Assembly: GCA_900291925.1 (NCBI GenBank) | Contig: UWYS01000019.1 | Span: 248,001-312,000, forward strand | Length of the DNA: 64,000 nucleotides | DNA from: Thecaphora thlaspeos | Taxonomy: Eukaryota > Basidiomycota > Ustilaginomycetes > Urocystidales > Glomosporiaceae | Direction of reading: 5' to 3' | The notes under the pieces: generated by a model | Databases searched by the model: none | Told to the model about the DNA's origin: nothing | The model's input: only the letters and a program-made list of their open reading frames with translations | Made by a program: the position numbers and the translations under genes | Part shown: positions 9,901 through 23,125 of the stretch, one piece after another | Layout of the letters: every line of letters begins with the position of its first letter | How positions within the stretch are numbered: the first letter of the stretch is position 1

Positions 9901-12900
9901 GGACGGGCAGCGCCATGCCCCTGTGGTCATGGACGGGCGGACGGGGGATGGAAACTGGCGGCGAGCGGCCGAAGTGGGCAGAGACCGGCTGGTTTGCGCT
10001 CCTTGCACGATCCCAGTTTGACGCCATTGGCGTCCTTTCGGGATCCGCGGCGCTGGAAGCGCCCATGGCGCCCTCCTCATCTTCGATCTGGCGAGCCAGG
10101 TCAGCCTCATTCGAGGGCACGTCGGCCTTGTCCCTCGTCGCGCTAAGGCCACTGGGCCGTCGCTGCTGCTGCTGCGGTTGCTGTTCAACCTGAGCAGGGT
10201 TCCAGCCTTCGTCCGGCCTGCGGATCGGGATGGCCACGATTCTCTCGGCTGCCAGCGCAAAGGTGGGCTCCGCAGAGGAGGCGTCGGAGGACTCGCCTAT
10301 GGCTCCAAAGCCAAAGTCCGGTAGGCCCGGACGCCTAGTAGACGAGCCGGCAAGGCTGGTGCTCCGGCTCCAGGAAGGCGTAAAGATAGGAGCATCTGGC
10401 TTGAAGCGCGAGCCGGAAGCGGTGCGCTGGCCTGCCAGGCCGCTTGCGTTGAACGGCGGAGGGCCGCGGCGGGACAAGGAGCCAAAGTCCCGCATCGGTC
10501 CTTCGATGGTGGCGGTCGAGCCCTTGAGCCTCGGTGGGCTGGCCGGACGGAGGTACTCGTCGTCTTCGACGAGACTGTCGAGCGGGCCAAACTTCTGACG
10601 CTTCTCGCGGCCCTGCGCGCCCCGCTCGTCGCCCTCGACGGAAATCGCGACGCCCCCCAGCGCTTGGGCCTGGGTAAAGGACGAAGCCGGTGCGTTGCTT
10701 GCAGGCATTTCGAGGCGCGCTGCTCCCGGCGCGGTGAACGTGAAGGAGCCCGGCGTAAAGGAGGGCGCCGCAGCGTTGAGCCCAGCCGTCTTGGCCGCCG
10801 CCACCGGGGGACCGAGCTTGGGCTGCGCGCGACCGCCGACGTCGCCAAACGTGCTGGACCCAAAGCTCGAATTGTTGATGCTCGGCAGGCGGAAGTGCGG
10901 CTGCTGACCATTCGGACCTGCGCCGTTGGCGTTGGCCGCCTCCTGAGGCTCGTGAGCGTCAAAGGCTGCGGCACCGTTCGGCCGTCCGAAGCTGAAATCC
11001 TTGGCGCCTGGGCCGAGGAACGACGAGCCCGCGGCTCGTCCCAGGGTATCGGACCGAGGCGGTCGGAACTGGAACGGCGAGGCCGTCGCGTCGTTGCCGC
11101 CATGCGTGCCATCGCCCCTCTCGACGCTGCTTGGTGCAGGGAAGCGAAAGTCCTGGCTGAGGCGTTGCCCAGAGGTATAGTGGTCGATTGGACCGCCAAA
11201 CGTCCCGTGCTCGTCAAAGTCGTCGGACTGCAACTCATCGGACGGATTACTGATGATGTCTGGCTCGCCTCGGCCTCGGGTGCCCATCGACTTGCCTGCG
11301 TGGTGCGGCCAGCCACCGCCGGATTGCTTGCTGGCGCCGAGCTGGTTGTGCTCGAGCCCGTCGGCCGCGCCAATGCTGCTGCTCGGCAGCGTGTTGTTGG
11401 TCCCGGACCGGGCACGTCGGCGCCTCGTCTCATGTCGAGCGGCACGGAGAGCGGCGCGGTGCTGCCGACGCATCAGGCGCTCCTCGCGTGCCGCCTCCTC
11501 GTCCGAAGGATTGCTGTACTGCTCGTCGGAAGGCGTCAGAGAGTCTCGGAGGTTGTCTTCGTCGTCGTCGCTCATGTCGGAAAGGTCGTCGTAATAGCCT
11601 CCGCCTTGTCGCTTCTGACCAGCGCCCAGGTCGCGCTTGCGGCTGTTGGTCCTGCGAGACCAGTGATGTCCGTCGGCGACTTCCGAGTCGATCTCCTCCT
11701 CAAAGTCCGAGGCGTCGGCATCCTCGCTCGGGTTGGTGCAAACCTCTTCGAGTTCGTCATCGCCCTCCTGTCCGTCAGCCACACCGCCCTGGCGCGACGT
11801 GCTGACGGAGATCCGCGAGGCCTGCCTGCTGTGTTGCCGAAGCTCACGCCCTTCGAACGTGGAAGGCAGCCGCGGCGTGGCCTCGTCCGCGCCGTCGCCG
11901 TCTCCGTCGGCGTCGAAGTCGTAGCCGAAGCCTCGCGCCAGCTCCTTCCAGCCGGCTGGCTTCCCCGCAGCCTTGTGACGGACGCCCTCGTCGCCTTCCT
12001 CTTCGTCCTCCTCACCCTCGACGTATTCCCCCTCCTCTTCCACTTCATCGATGCCCGCGAGGCTGGATTCGCTGCTCCCGCGCTGACCGAGGTCCGGCTC
12101 GGAAATCTCCTTGTCAGGTATGGGCCGGTCGCCCAGCGCGGGCTCAGTGGGCCCTGCGTCGGAGTTGGCTCGCACCATGTCGAGCGCACTAAGGGCGGCG
12201 GGCCCAAACGGCCCGCCCGAGCTCGGCATGCCGAGCGACATGGTATAGCCGTGGCCTGATGCGTTTCGCGCCTTGGCGTCGATGCCTTCCGCCTGCCGCT
12301 TGGCGAACGCCTCTCGAAGCTTCAGCGGAAGCGCATCCTGGAAGCGTGCCACGCTCGACGTCTTTGCCGGCTCTGCGACCAGCAGATTGGGATCGCCCTC
12401 TGCATTGTCCTGCGACGTGAGGTACCGATTGAGCCGAAAGTTGGCCATGTTGGCGTCCGACGGCGACGGGATCGCCATGCTCTTGCTCCTGCTGGCGGCG
12501 CTGATCTGCAGACTCAGGTCGGACGGAGGCTCCAGCATCCAGGCGTGGCTGAAGGGGAGGCCCTTATCTGCCTCGGGGGTCTTCATGTGCATTTGCTTCT
12601 GCGCCAGCGCGTGCGCTTGCGCTTGCGCCTGGGCCTCTGCCTCTGCCTCGAGGAGTCTCTCGTCCATCCGGATATCCTGGTACCCATCCCAAGCGTTGAG
12701 GCCGGGCAGGTAGATATCGATCGTGTCCGGCAGCCCGAGGTGGGACGGCCACGGCTCGGGGTAGATCGCGCACGACGTCCTGGCGTCCTCCAGCATCTCG
12801 TCCGACCACGAGAGGTCGATCTCGACCAGCGGCTCTCGTAGGATCCATTTACTGCGGATCTCGGCAGCCTCCTTGGCGGTGCGGAGCTTGACCCTCTCCT

Positions 12901-13872
12901 GCCTTCGCTCTTCTGCAGCATCTTTGTCCACGTCCTCTTCCCCGTCCTGGGCGACAGTCAATTCGTCGTCCAGCTCTCGAAAGAGGAGCTCTTCGTCGCC
13001 CGGGACAGGTGCCTCCTTGGGGATTGTGATGACTACCTTCTTTCGAGCTTTGGCGGCGGCCAGGCTGGCCGCAAACGCGGCTGGGTTGAGCGAGACGGAC
13101 GGCGTCGAGTTGTGGCCCGTGGTCTTGAGCGGCGTGATCGGGGCCGGGCTTCTTCCCTTGCGGTGCTTGCCACTTCTCGGTGGGCCCATTGCCGCTGGCC
13201 CTGAAGGGAACATGAACGGGCTCGGCGGCTGCAGCCCGGGCACCATGGGCGATGCAGGCCCGTTCATGTGGTGAGGCTGAGCGTTTGGATTGATAGTCGG
13301 GGGAAGTCCTCGGGGACCGCCGAGGAAGGCCTGAAGCCCAGTCAACTGCACGCTTCCAGAGTTCATGCCGTGGCCGTGGCCAAGCCGCGGAGGGATGGCA
13401 CAAGACAGGACGGGCGAGGTCAAAGGAGGTTGGAACGGTAACTGCTGGTGTTGCTGCGCGGACATGGATGGATGCGGCATGTGGTGTCCCGGCATCTGCT
13501 GGTGGTGGTGCAGCTGCGGCTGGGGCATGCCCGGTACGAACGGCCTCGACTGCGCGCTCATCGGCGGCGGCATCATGCCACCTTGGCGAGGACTGCTGCC
13601 GCCGCCGATCTGGTTCTGGATCTGCAAAAGCTGCATGAGGCGTACGAAAGACATTGAGGATAAGCACATCTTCGCTCACTCTTGCTTTCACTCCTTCACC
13701 CGGGCAGACTCACTACATGAGGAGGCAGGAAGCCGCCCGGGTCGCCGTTCCTGGTGCCAGCGCCCGGCGCTTCGTTCGCCGGCGCGGGTTGGAAGCCGTT
13801 GGCGGGTCGAGGCGCCGAAGGCTTGCCTGGCTGAAACGGCTGGGCCGTGGCCTTGAGCATCGGATTTTCCAT
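6980..13872 (-). CDS. Giant coiled-coil protein with disordered N-terminal two-thirds
   Basis: Three exons fit: 13872-13714, 13630-7553 and 7453-6980, all phase 0, with GTGAGT donors and CAG acceptors. The product is 2,236 residues ending in TGA. The N-terminus is Pro/Gln/Gly/Met-rich. A conserved-looking globular segment follows (about residues 265-400), containing a helix of alternating Ala-Gln/Ala-Glu. Then come acidic and Ser-rich stretches, a zone with scattered Phe-Gly and SFG dipeptides (about 900-1250), further helices, and a long continuous coiled coil from about 1780 to 2130. The short C-terminal tail is polar. I do not recognise the family. Overall build resembles spindle-pole, nuclear-pore-associated or cell-cortex scaffold proteins, but no diagnostic domain supports a choice. 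The long frame is intact and its coil runs smoothly across the last intron, so it is clearly a real gene. Confidence 0.85.
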
Positions 13873-14887
13873 GGTAGCAACGTGCTGTCGACGGCGTGAC
13901 GGCGTTTTTGCTGGACGTCAAGCTCTACCACCTACGGTTGCGCCGGGCTGCTTGCTGTGCTGCGACCGTCTTGGAGGGTGTCGGGCTCCGGACTTGGTAT
14001 CTGGGACACGGAGACCGCGCGGTTGTCTGACAGTCAGATGCCTCGGCTCTAAGCTCTAGAGACAACGTCGCCCGATTCCGGTCAACTCACATACGATGAG
14101 GTCTCGATGCAAAGAAAGTGGGTTCGGAGGAGTCTTGCAGGCTGGCAGAACAGCACTTCCTTATAGTCGCGGGAGCGGTGGGAGCGAGGATGGGGAAGCG
14201 GAAATGCAGGACAGGCTGACGGGGAAGTTGGTGTGACTTGAGGCGGGTATAACGAACGGTGGCTTGCAGGGAACAAGACCGAGAGAGTGAGGCGCCGTGC
14301 GGCTCTGTACGATGCTGTGCCTCGGCGTGTCGGCTCGACGGTGTGCTGCTACTGAGACTGATGCTGGATCGACGATTGAGGGCGCTGCGACATGTTCCAC
14401 GGAGCTGGCAGCTTCTGACGGCGAGGACAAGAAGAACGGCGAGCAGGAGCGTGCAGAGAGGGGGGGGGCGATCGCGTCCGAGCAACGTCGAGAAGGCGCT
14501 ATCGTCTTACTGCCTGCCGGTTGGATAGGCTGCCTGAGACTTGGGTGGACGGCAACAACGAAGCGGCCGAGTGGCGGACGACGGAAGGAGGTGGGTACAG
14601 GCGGCGCTTGACGCGCGGAGGGACGGAGGGACGGACGGGCAGGTGGACGGCGAAGGAGAGAACGAGGATGCTGATAAGCGGAGGGGGGTCGGCACAAATG
14701 GACGCGAGCGGGGAAAATAGGGAGCTCGCGAGAGACAGAGAAGGAAGGATAAGAAAAGGACCTCTTGATAGTTGGGGATGACGCTGTTGAGGAGGAGGTG
14801 GCGAGGGCGCGATGGTCGGGAAGGAAGATGGAGGGCACAGGGAAGGAAGGCACTTGGCTGGGGGGTTGCCCGGTTGCGCTTCTGGTG

Positions 14888-14914
14888 GCGTGCGTGCGTG
14901 CGTGCGTGCGTGCA
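14888..14914. repeat. GTGC microsatellite
   Basis: A run of tandem GTGC units in the long upstream region. A related array alternating CGTG and CGTC units lies at 15012-15046. Both are simple-sequence repeats outside genes. Confidence 0.8.
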
Positions 14915-15011
14915 CTCACGGCCCTCCTGCAGGCAAGGGGGTGCGAGCGCACCCAACGTCTCCTTCCAACAGTCAGCAGACTCGCTCCCTCGCTCGAGCC
15001 ACAGAGCGCTG

Positions 15012-15046
15012 CCGTGCGTGCGTCCGTGCGTCCGTGCGTCCGTGCA
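15012..15046. repeat. CGTGCGTC-type microsatellite
   Basis: Tandem 8-base units combining CGTG and CGTC, about four copies, in the region upstream of the F-box-like gene. Likely slippage-generated. Confidence 0.75.
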
Positions 15047-15856
15047 CCCAGCCGGCGCCCTCCCCTCGGGGTTACTGTTTGGCCCATCAGCATGGCCCTC
15101 ACCTGAGGTCTCTTCTCCGTAGTCTCGGTAGGTTTGCACCACCGCGGATGCCTTCGAACGGAGGCTGTCTTCATCCCCTTTCAGTCATCGATGCGACGTG
15201 GAGCGAGGCCAGGGCGTGGCGCGAGTCTCAACCACATGAGTGGCTCGGTTCCGCGCTAGGCGGCGCCGTCCGAATCGGGATGAGATTACAGCGAGCGGCG
15301 ATGTGATCTTGCAAGATGGACAGAAGGGAGATGATGGCAGCGGAGGCGTCCGCCGTCTGGGCCGAGTGGGGGAGAGAGGGACGCCTCGCGGTGTCAACCC
15401 GCCAGCCGGCCGAGACCACCACGATTCCGCTGGCAGCAAGGCGGGCGCGTCACGGTTGGGCCGAGCCTTGGACCGGGCTTCTAGGTCTTATCTGGCGCGA
15501 AGAGACGGGCGTTCCGCCTCTCGGATGGCCCAAGCGCTTATCGGGAGGCCAAAGCGCCTGGCACGCATTGGCCAGAGAGGTGTGAGGGACGCAGCGCGGC
15601 AGGCGCGCGCGGGCCCAGCCGCCTTTTGCCGCCCCTACAAAGAGCCGGCCTTGCACCTTCCCTCCTTGCCTCTCCTCTCTACACCACACGATCCGACCTG
15701 CCTGCCTCATCGTTCACTTGACACCCCATCATCTCCCGTTCCCTTCTCCGACGGCCAGGACCTTTTGCGTCGCATTTAGCGGAAGGGCAGATTGTCAGTC
15801 AAAACGCACAGTCTCGTCAGGCAGCCCCCAGCAGCAACAGCGTCGAATTCGGAAGG

Positions 15857-17979
15857 ATGGGTTCTGGCTCGAGCGCCACAGCCGCCAGAGGAAAGATCTC
15901 GATGACGGCGTTGTCCGAGTCAGAGCTGGACTGGACGTCCGACGAGGAGGAGAGCACCTGCGTAGACGAGGCCGCCAAGAGGATCTACTGCGTGCAAGTG
16001 CAGCCGCGAGCCTACCGCGACCACCCATGTTCTCAACCGAGGTCGCCGAAAAAAGCTGACAGCCGTAACGATCCGTCCGTCGCTTCTATGCGATCCCTCC
16101 CTCCCTGTCTTCCTCCCACAGTATCTGCGGCGGTTCTTCGAGCGACTCGTGCCTCGAGCAGGATGGAAGCAACTTTGACGACGTCGCATGGATGTCGGAC
16201 TGGCGTGAGTGACTGGCGAGACACAGTCAGTCAAAACTAGCCATCTGCCCTTGGTATTCTTCTCCGGCAGCCTGTCTCATCCTGCTCTTTCTTTGTGCAT
16301 CTTGCCTTTTTTCCCACCGTTCAGGAGCAATCATCAAGACGCACGCCACGCTCGACTTTGAGACAACCTCAATGGGCCGCGTCCTGCAGAGCCAGAGCCG
16401 CCCGCTGGCCTACCGAACCATCGCAGTCAACTACCGCCACTACAAGGTCAACACAAGCTACGACCTGTCTGCGACCAAGGGAGAGCCCCTCATCCGACCT
16501 GTACACGCTGCTTGCTACGACACGGTGGCCACCTGCATATCCAACTTCAGCGTTTCGCTGCGCCTTGCCACCGTCAAGACCCTCGCCCAGACCTACGATT
16601 TCGCTCGGGTCGGACCCTCGGAAGAGGTTTCAGGAGACGTCGGCCGCCTGGAATGCTGTGAGATGCGCTGGTCGGACGAGTGGTTGTCGAGCACGGATGC
16701 CGCCCGTCGCTACTTTGCCGGCGATCCGAACCATATGCCGCTCGAGACCGCCCTTGAGCTGGTCGATGACAACGAGTACCGCCCCAAGGACCGCTTGCCT
16801 AGCCGGGAGGGTACGTCGTGCCACCCTAACGACCTGACGCTCAAGCTCCCATCCGAGATTCTCGAGAGGATCGCCGAGATCATCATGTTCGACTCTTGGG
16901 CCCATCCCTATATCACGCGCAAGGGCGAAAAGAGACTGGCCCTAGACACCACCAACGCGTCCACGCCGGCGTTCGGCACAGCCGCAGCCACGACCTCGGC
17001 GGCAGGCACGGGCACAGGCACGAGCACGAGCACCAGTAGGCACGCTGGAACGGCCGCAACCTCCACACAGGGAGGTCCGACCCGTCCACAGAGGGGAAGG
17101 GGTGCTCAGGCCGTTCGGAACGCTGACGTCTCGATCGGTCGAGGCGCGACGGCTGCCCAGCGGCGCACCTCTCGCTCTGGCACCAACACACGACGCGGCT
17201 TGGTACGCAGTCGCGCCGAGACCCAGCAGCCTCAGGCCCAGGCCGGCAGGATTCCCCGCCCTGTTGCCGAGGCTGACAGGACGCTGCTGTCGCTGATGGC
17301 GACGTGCAAGCGCCTCCACTTTTTCAGCTTCCCGCAGCAGATCTGGAAGTACCTCTGCATCAGCCGAAACGCAAAGCTCGCCACGGCCTGGCCGCAGGTG
17401 CCGGAGCGCTGGAGGTTCGAGGGATACGCCGACGACGAGTTGGTCTACACGGCCCTAGGAGGCAGCCACGGCGTCCGTCTCCTGCAAAAGGACGAGATCG
17501 AGCCTTCTGCCCTGGTCAACCCGGCCGCGTACCCGGATCTAGCATCCGCCGTCGATGCACAGCCCACCACTGTCCCTCTGCAACCACCGCCAGCGCCGCC
17601 GGTGCCAAATGTCCACAGTGACGGCAACGACTGCAAGTGCGACGACTGCCTGAAGTGGGTAAAGGAGGCCATCGACAAAGAGGAGACCCTCGCCCGGACG
17701 TCGCCGGAGAAGATGTACAGGGGCCTCGCCAAGCTCCATGGCCTGCAGAACCGACAGAGGATCTGCAACGCCGTCTATAAGCGTGACATGCAGATGTCGG
17801 ACCACATTTTGGGGTGCTTCATCAGCGACGGCGGCCACAGCCCCGCCGCGATGGCAATGCTCAGCGACCTGATGGCCGTCAGCGGTCTGCCACAGAGGCG
17901 CCAGCAGGGTCATCAGCAACAGGCCCAGCAGGGGCAGCGACATCAGGAAGGACCCGAGCCACGACAGCCACAGCCATAG
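15857..17979 (+). CDS. F-box-like protein with glutamine-rich tail, interrupted by TAG
   Basis: Exon 1 starts at the ATG at 15857 with an acidic N-terminus; its donor is uncertain, and a phase-compatible GT lies near 16041. Exon 2 is 16122-16204 and exon 3 begins at 16325. After the second intron the frame is continuous. About one third into the protein is an F-box-like helix (LKLPSEILERIAEII), and further on is a second helical segment (TLLSLMATCKRLHFF) of the kind that follows F-boxes. A Ser/Thr/Arg-rich insert separates them. A C-x-C..C cluster (CKCDDC) lies near 17635. The tail is rich in Gln and Pro and meets TAG at 17977. The same frame then continues for 32 more codons in the same style to a TGA at 18076, as described separately. 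Probable role: substrate adaptor of an SCF ubiquitin ligase, inferred from the F-box resemblance only. Confidence 0.7.
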
Positions 17980-18078
17980 CCGCAACCGCAGGCACAGCAG
18001 CGCCCGGAGCAGCGCCAGGGAGAAGAGATTGAGATCCCCATCGACCTCACGCCGGGAACCAACTGCCCTGTTCAGTGA
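17977..18078 (+). other. In-frame coding-like extension after TAG (F-box-like gene)
   Basis: Immediately after the TAG the Pro/Gln alternation continues in the same frame and then ends in an acidic-hydrophobic patch (EEIEIPIDLT). This patch has the form of a SUMO-interacting motif, and the frame closes with TGA. Composition and motif suggest this stretch was, or is, translated as the protein's true C-terminus. Confidence 0.6.
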
Positions 18079-18819
18079 AGGTGACAATGCCTGCGCGGCG
18101 GCATCGCGGGGACGCGCTACGCTTGGCGACAACGCGCAGGAGACGGGCGCGGGAGAATTTGAGTTCAAGAGCCAGGGGCGCAGACGAGCAGACAAGCCGA
18201 CCATCAGGAGCTCAGGCGTATAGGATAACAGGCGAGCAGAGTTGTCGAGGCGCCAAACTTGGTCGTGCGATCAGAATGAGGATGAGGAGATAAGAGACTG
18301 CCACACGCAAGGCAGTCCCACATCCGCAAAGCTGGGCGGGTCCTCGAGATACCATCATGTACTCCGCCAAGAGACGGCTCACACCACACGGACACCGGCC
18401 AGCAATCGGCCTACGACGGCCGTGCTTGGATCATATCGGAGATTCCTTGCATGCACACGATCGGCACCGTCGCGCCTGCAGGGGACGCATGTGTGCACAA
18501 GCGGCTGACCTATTGCAAGGAGTCCGAGAACGACATCAGGAGGTGGCAGGAGGTGAAGATGGGGGAGAGGGGTTCGAGCGATCGTCTCTCGCTCCTCGGG
18601 AGGTCGTCGTAGGCCGGACCGTGGTATCTGGGGTAAGGAGAGAGCCACCTTGCGTCGTGGAAGAGTCATGTTCCCGTCCCGTCTGCTGTCCGCCGAGGCT
18701 GCTGACGCCGTTCCACGCGGAAGTGGGAAAGGGATAGAGAGAGAGAAAAACTCTCCAAGCGAGACGAGATGGATTCGACGTGGCGCCCGCCGGATTGGGT
18801 GCCGGTCGGAGTGATACGC
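18079..18819. other. 3'-3' intergenic spacer
   Basis: Convergent region between the F-box-like gene and the ARF6-type gene. I see only short low-information frames; it presumably carries the two 3' untranslated regions. Confidence 0.5.
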
Positions 18820-19785
<966 letters not shown>

Positions 19786-21181
19786 CTCGAATTGCGGTCC
19801 GCCCTATCTGGGCTCTCGTTGGAGAGCAGTTGTCGAGGTGCCTGGCTGCGGTCTGCTAGGTCGGAGCAGGGACGTGTGCCTGCAAAGTTGCTGACCGGAT
19901 CGCTGCGAGTCGAGGGCGAGAGGCTTGGCTTGGCGCGGCGGCCTTGGATCAGACGCTGAGGCTCGAGTGAGCGGAAACCTGTTGGAGATCGCGTGTGTTC
20001 CCTGCGTGGGACCGGGGGGGGGGGGGGGGAGCTTGATTAGAGTTTGTCGTAAAAGGAACGGTGATTCGAGATGGGATGGGCGGCGACTATAAAGGAGAGT
20101 GGAACGGTCCGGTATAGACCTGGGCCGGTATAGCGAGGCGGAACGAGGAAGGCGACGACGGCGGCGGTAGAGGGCGCTGTTGCAAGGATCGACAAGGACA
20201 GAGTGGGAGGAGTGCGAGTGGAATGAGGAAATGCGGTCGGATGCGTGATGGTGGTGGTGGCAGGTGGCCAAGGGGGATGCAAGACTCACGAGGGCGAGGG
20301 AGGCGTCGGTGGGGGAGCAGATGTAATGGCGGATGCGAGGAAGCAGGGGTGGGGAGAAGTGTGCGTGTGCGTGTGTGTTTGATGGCCGCGCTCGCTCGCG
20401 GGTGCCAACGAGCAGCCTGCGCTGCCTGCCTCTCTGGTTGCCCCCCCTTTTTCTTTTCTTTTCTTTTCCCCTTTTCCCCTTGCCCCCTCTCGCTGGCTGG
20501 AGCGAGGCAGGTTGGATTTCTCTATCTGTGAGGCTGCCGCGCCGTGTGTTGCGTTTCAAAGCGCGCGTCTGTTTGATTTGCAAGGCAGCGGGCGCGGAGG
20601 CGGCGCTTGAAGTTCGGCCCCACCCGTCGCCCCCAGCCTGTGGGCACAGGCCATCTATGTAGCCAGGCGAGGGTCCAACCTTTCTCTTGAGTCGTTCCTG
20701 TCCTTAGCTTCTTACCTCACGTCATCTCGCCTCGCCCTCGCCTTGCTCGCTCGCTTTCCTGAAGGCGTACCCTAGGTGCTGCTCTTTGCGACGCTGACAG
20801 CTCGTACTCTGCTGCTCTCTGTGAGTTGTCGGCTGATCTGGGCTTGGTCGGTGGATATTGACATGCAGCTCGTACCCTTGAGTCCCCGTTCTCTGCAACG
20901 ATCTGTGCCTCTCTGCCCTGTAGCTCCCACCTTCAGCTCGCTCCCACTTCCCGTCCCTGGAGGCAAAAGAGCCAGAGTCATCCGTCTCTATCTCACCTCA
21001 TCAGACTTGGTGGGACCGCGTCTCGATGTACCATCAGGCCGCCTTCGCAGAGCCGCGTCGAAACAGTCGGAGATGCTGATCGGCCGTTACGTGCCGCAAG
21101 CAGGCAGTGGAGTGTCAACATGCATCTTGCGCCAGCTTCGGAAGCCTCATATACAATGCAGACAACCGCGGGAGCCACCGA
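19786..21181. promoter_or_regulatory. ARF6 promoter region and SSADH downstream region
   Basis: About 1.4 kb between two minus-strand genes. It includes a 16-base G run at 20014-20029 and purine/pyrimidine-skewed stretches around 20440-20490. No coding frame here is convincing. The 3' untranslated region of the dehydrogenase should lie at the right-hand end. Confidence 0.5.
20014..20029. repeat. Poly-G run
   Basis: Sixteen consecutive G residues upstream of the ARF6-type gene. The exact length is prone to sequencing and assembly error. Confidence 0.8.
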
Positions 21182-23125
21182 TCAGTCGACGCCGCCAAAG
21201 ACCATGAGCTTCTGGACCATGTATTCTTCGATCCCCGTCTTGCCGCCCTCTCGTCCGAAGCCGCTCTCGTTGATGCCGCCAAAGGGTACCACGCTCTGCG
21301 AGATCAGGCCCGTGTTGACGCCCACCATGCCCACCTGCAACGCTTCGCCTACGCGGAAGCACCGACCCACGTCCGACGAGAAAAAGTAGCCCGCCAGCCC
21401 CACGTTGACATCGTTGGCCTTGGCCAGCACCTCTTCCTCCGTCTTGAACGTGTTCACGGCGGCGAGCGGGCCAAACGTCTCCTCGCGGTCCGTCGGGCCT
21501 CCCGCCGGGACGTCGGTCAGCACCGTCGGCTCGTAGAAGAGGCCCTCGCCGCGCTTGCCTCCCACCAGCACCTTCGCTCCGCCCTTGACGCTCTCCTGGA
21601 CGTGCTCGTCGACCTTGTTGAGGCCCACCTCGCTCACCAGCGGCCCGTGCGTCGTGCCCTCGTCCATGCCGTAGCCGACGACGAACTTTTCGACCCTGGC
21701 CGTCAGCTTCTTGCAGAATTTGTCCTTGATGCTCTCGTGCACGTAGATCCGGTTGGCACAGATGCACGTCTGGCCCGATCCACGGAACTTGCAGGCGATG
21801 GCGCCCTCGACCGCCTTGTCCAGGTCGGCGTCTTCAAAGACGATAAAGGGCGCATTGCCGCCCAGCTCCATCGAGAGCTTCTTGAGCGTCGACGACGACT
21901 GCGACATCAGGATCTTGCCGACGCGCGTCGAGCCGGTGAACGAGATCTTCTTGATGATGGGGTTCTCACACATCTCCTTGCCGACTGCCGCCTCGTTGTC
22001 GCCCTTGGCGCAGGTGACGACGTTGATGACGCCCTTGGGGAAGCCGACCTTTTCGGCCAGCTGGCAGAAGGCGAGCGCAGACAGCGGCGTCTCGGTGGGC
22101 GCCTTGATGACCACCGTGCAGCCCGCAGCGAGGGCGGGGCCCGCCTTGCGCGTGATCATGGCAGCGGGAAAGTTCCACGGCGTGATGAGGCCGGCGACGC
22201 CGATCGGCTGCGTCTGAATGATGTTGCGCACGCCCGGGAGCGGCGAGGGCACCGTGTGTCCGTAGGTGCGTGTCGCCTCTTCGGCGAACCATTCGAGGAA
22301 CGAGTTCGAGTAGGCAATCTCGCCCTTGGCCTCGGCCAGCGTCTTGCCGTTCTCGGCGACGATAACCTTGGCCAGATCCTCGGCGTTCTCCTGATGGGCC
22401 TGGTAGAGCTTGACCAGGAGGTCGTGTCGGTGCTTGGCGGTCGTCTTAGACCACGACTTGAACGCCTCACCGGCGGCCTCGATGGCGCGGACCGTCTCGT
22501 TCTTGCCCATGTCCGGAACCTCGGCGATGACGGCGTTGGTGGCCTTGTCTGCCAAGTGGGAAGGGAGAGCGATATCAGCGCTTGGAAGTCAACATCGTCG
22601 TCGCACAAGCCTCGGCTGGCGCCTTGTGCGTGGGCCACTCACTGTACACCTTCAGAGTCGAATTGTTGTCGGCGTCAACCCATGATCCGTTGATGTGGGC
22701 CTTGGTCTGGAAGAGCGACTGGTTGCTCAGCTACGGTGAAGGATGCGGGAAAACCGAGGCGCAATGAAAGGAAGACCTGTGTCAGAGCTGCCTCAGCCTA
22801 CGACCGGAAGCAAATGCCTGCTCAATGGGATCCTGCAGACGTCAGAGTAGGGTCGGAGCGTACCTACCTTGACGTCCTCCGTTCCGCCCTTGACGATTCC
22901 CTTTGGCATCTGCGGCATCTTGACCGAAAGACTGGTGGTGAAGAGACGTGTGTGAGAGGGAGCTGACTGGTTTCGGGAGACGGCGGTGCGCGATGGCCTG
23001 GCAGGAAGGCGAGCAAACGCGGTCCTGGTGGCGGTGGGCGAGAGGTGGAAGGCGCGGAAGGCAGGCGCGGATCGAAGGAGCGTCGCGGTGGACTTTTGAT
23101 GGATGGAGGCAGCGAGCGACGGCAT
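21182..23125 (-). CDS. UGA2: Succinate-semialdehyde dehydrogenase, mitochondrial form
   Basis: Exons 23125-22868, 22730-22643 and 22548-21182 give 570 residues ending in TGA. The first 69 residues are rich in Arg, Ser, Ala and Thr with no acidic residues, typical of a mitochondrial presequence. The dehydrogenase body has the NAD(P)-binding signature, the catalytic Glu in LELGG and the catalytic Cys377 within GSGQTCICANRIYV, a sequence typical of SSADH. The substrate region (GLITPWNFPAAMITRK) also matches this subfamily. It oxidises succinate semialdehyde to succinate, completing the GABA shunt into the TCA cycle. Yeast Uga2 is usually described as cytosolic, whereas animal and plant enzymes are mitochondrial; the presequence here argues for mitochondria. 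A shorter cytosolic product starting at an internal Met (residue 70) is possible. Confidence 0.93.

Larger units (their letters stand above)
13873..15856. promoter_or_regulatory. Long divergent upstream region with a probable 5'-leader intron
   Basis: Nearly 2 kb between the starts of the coiled-coil gene (-) and the F-box-like gene (+). On the minus strand a good donor (14090-14085) and a CAG acceptor (13913-13911) outline a 180-base intron just before the ATG at 13872, so the coiled-coil gene probably has a spliced leader. The minus strand between 14100 and 14800 is pyrimidine-rich, as in many fungal leaders. GTGC and CGTC-type microsatellites lie at 14888-14914 and 15012-15046. Long open frames here look like by-products of base composition. 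Confidence 0.55.

Noticed and set aside
10664..12259. 531-codon open frame on the plus strand
   Set aside because: It lies wholly opposite the well-supported coiled-coil gene and reads as a shadow of its codon bias, with no recognisable domain.
14161..15174. 337-codon Ser/Pro/Arg-rich frame on the minus strand
   Set aside because: Lies in the pyrimidine-rich leader region of the coiled-coil gene; composition explains the lack of stops, and there is no domain.
21107..22693. 528-codon open frame opposite SSADH
   Set aside because: Antisense to a strongly conserved enzyme; its content reflects the complement of that gene.
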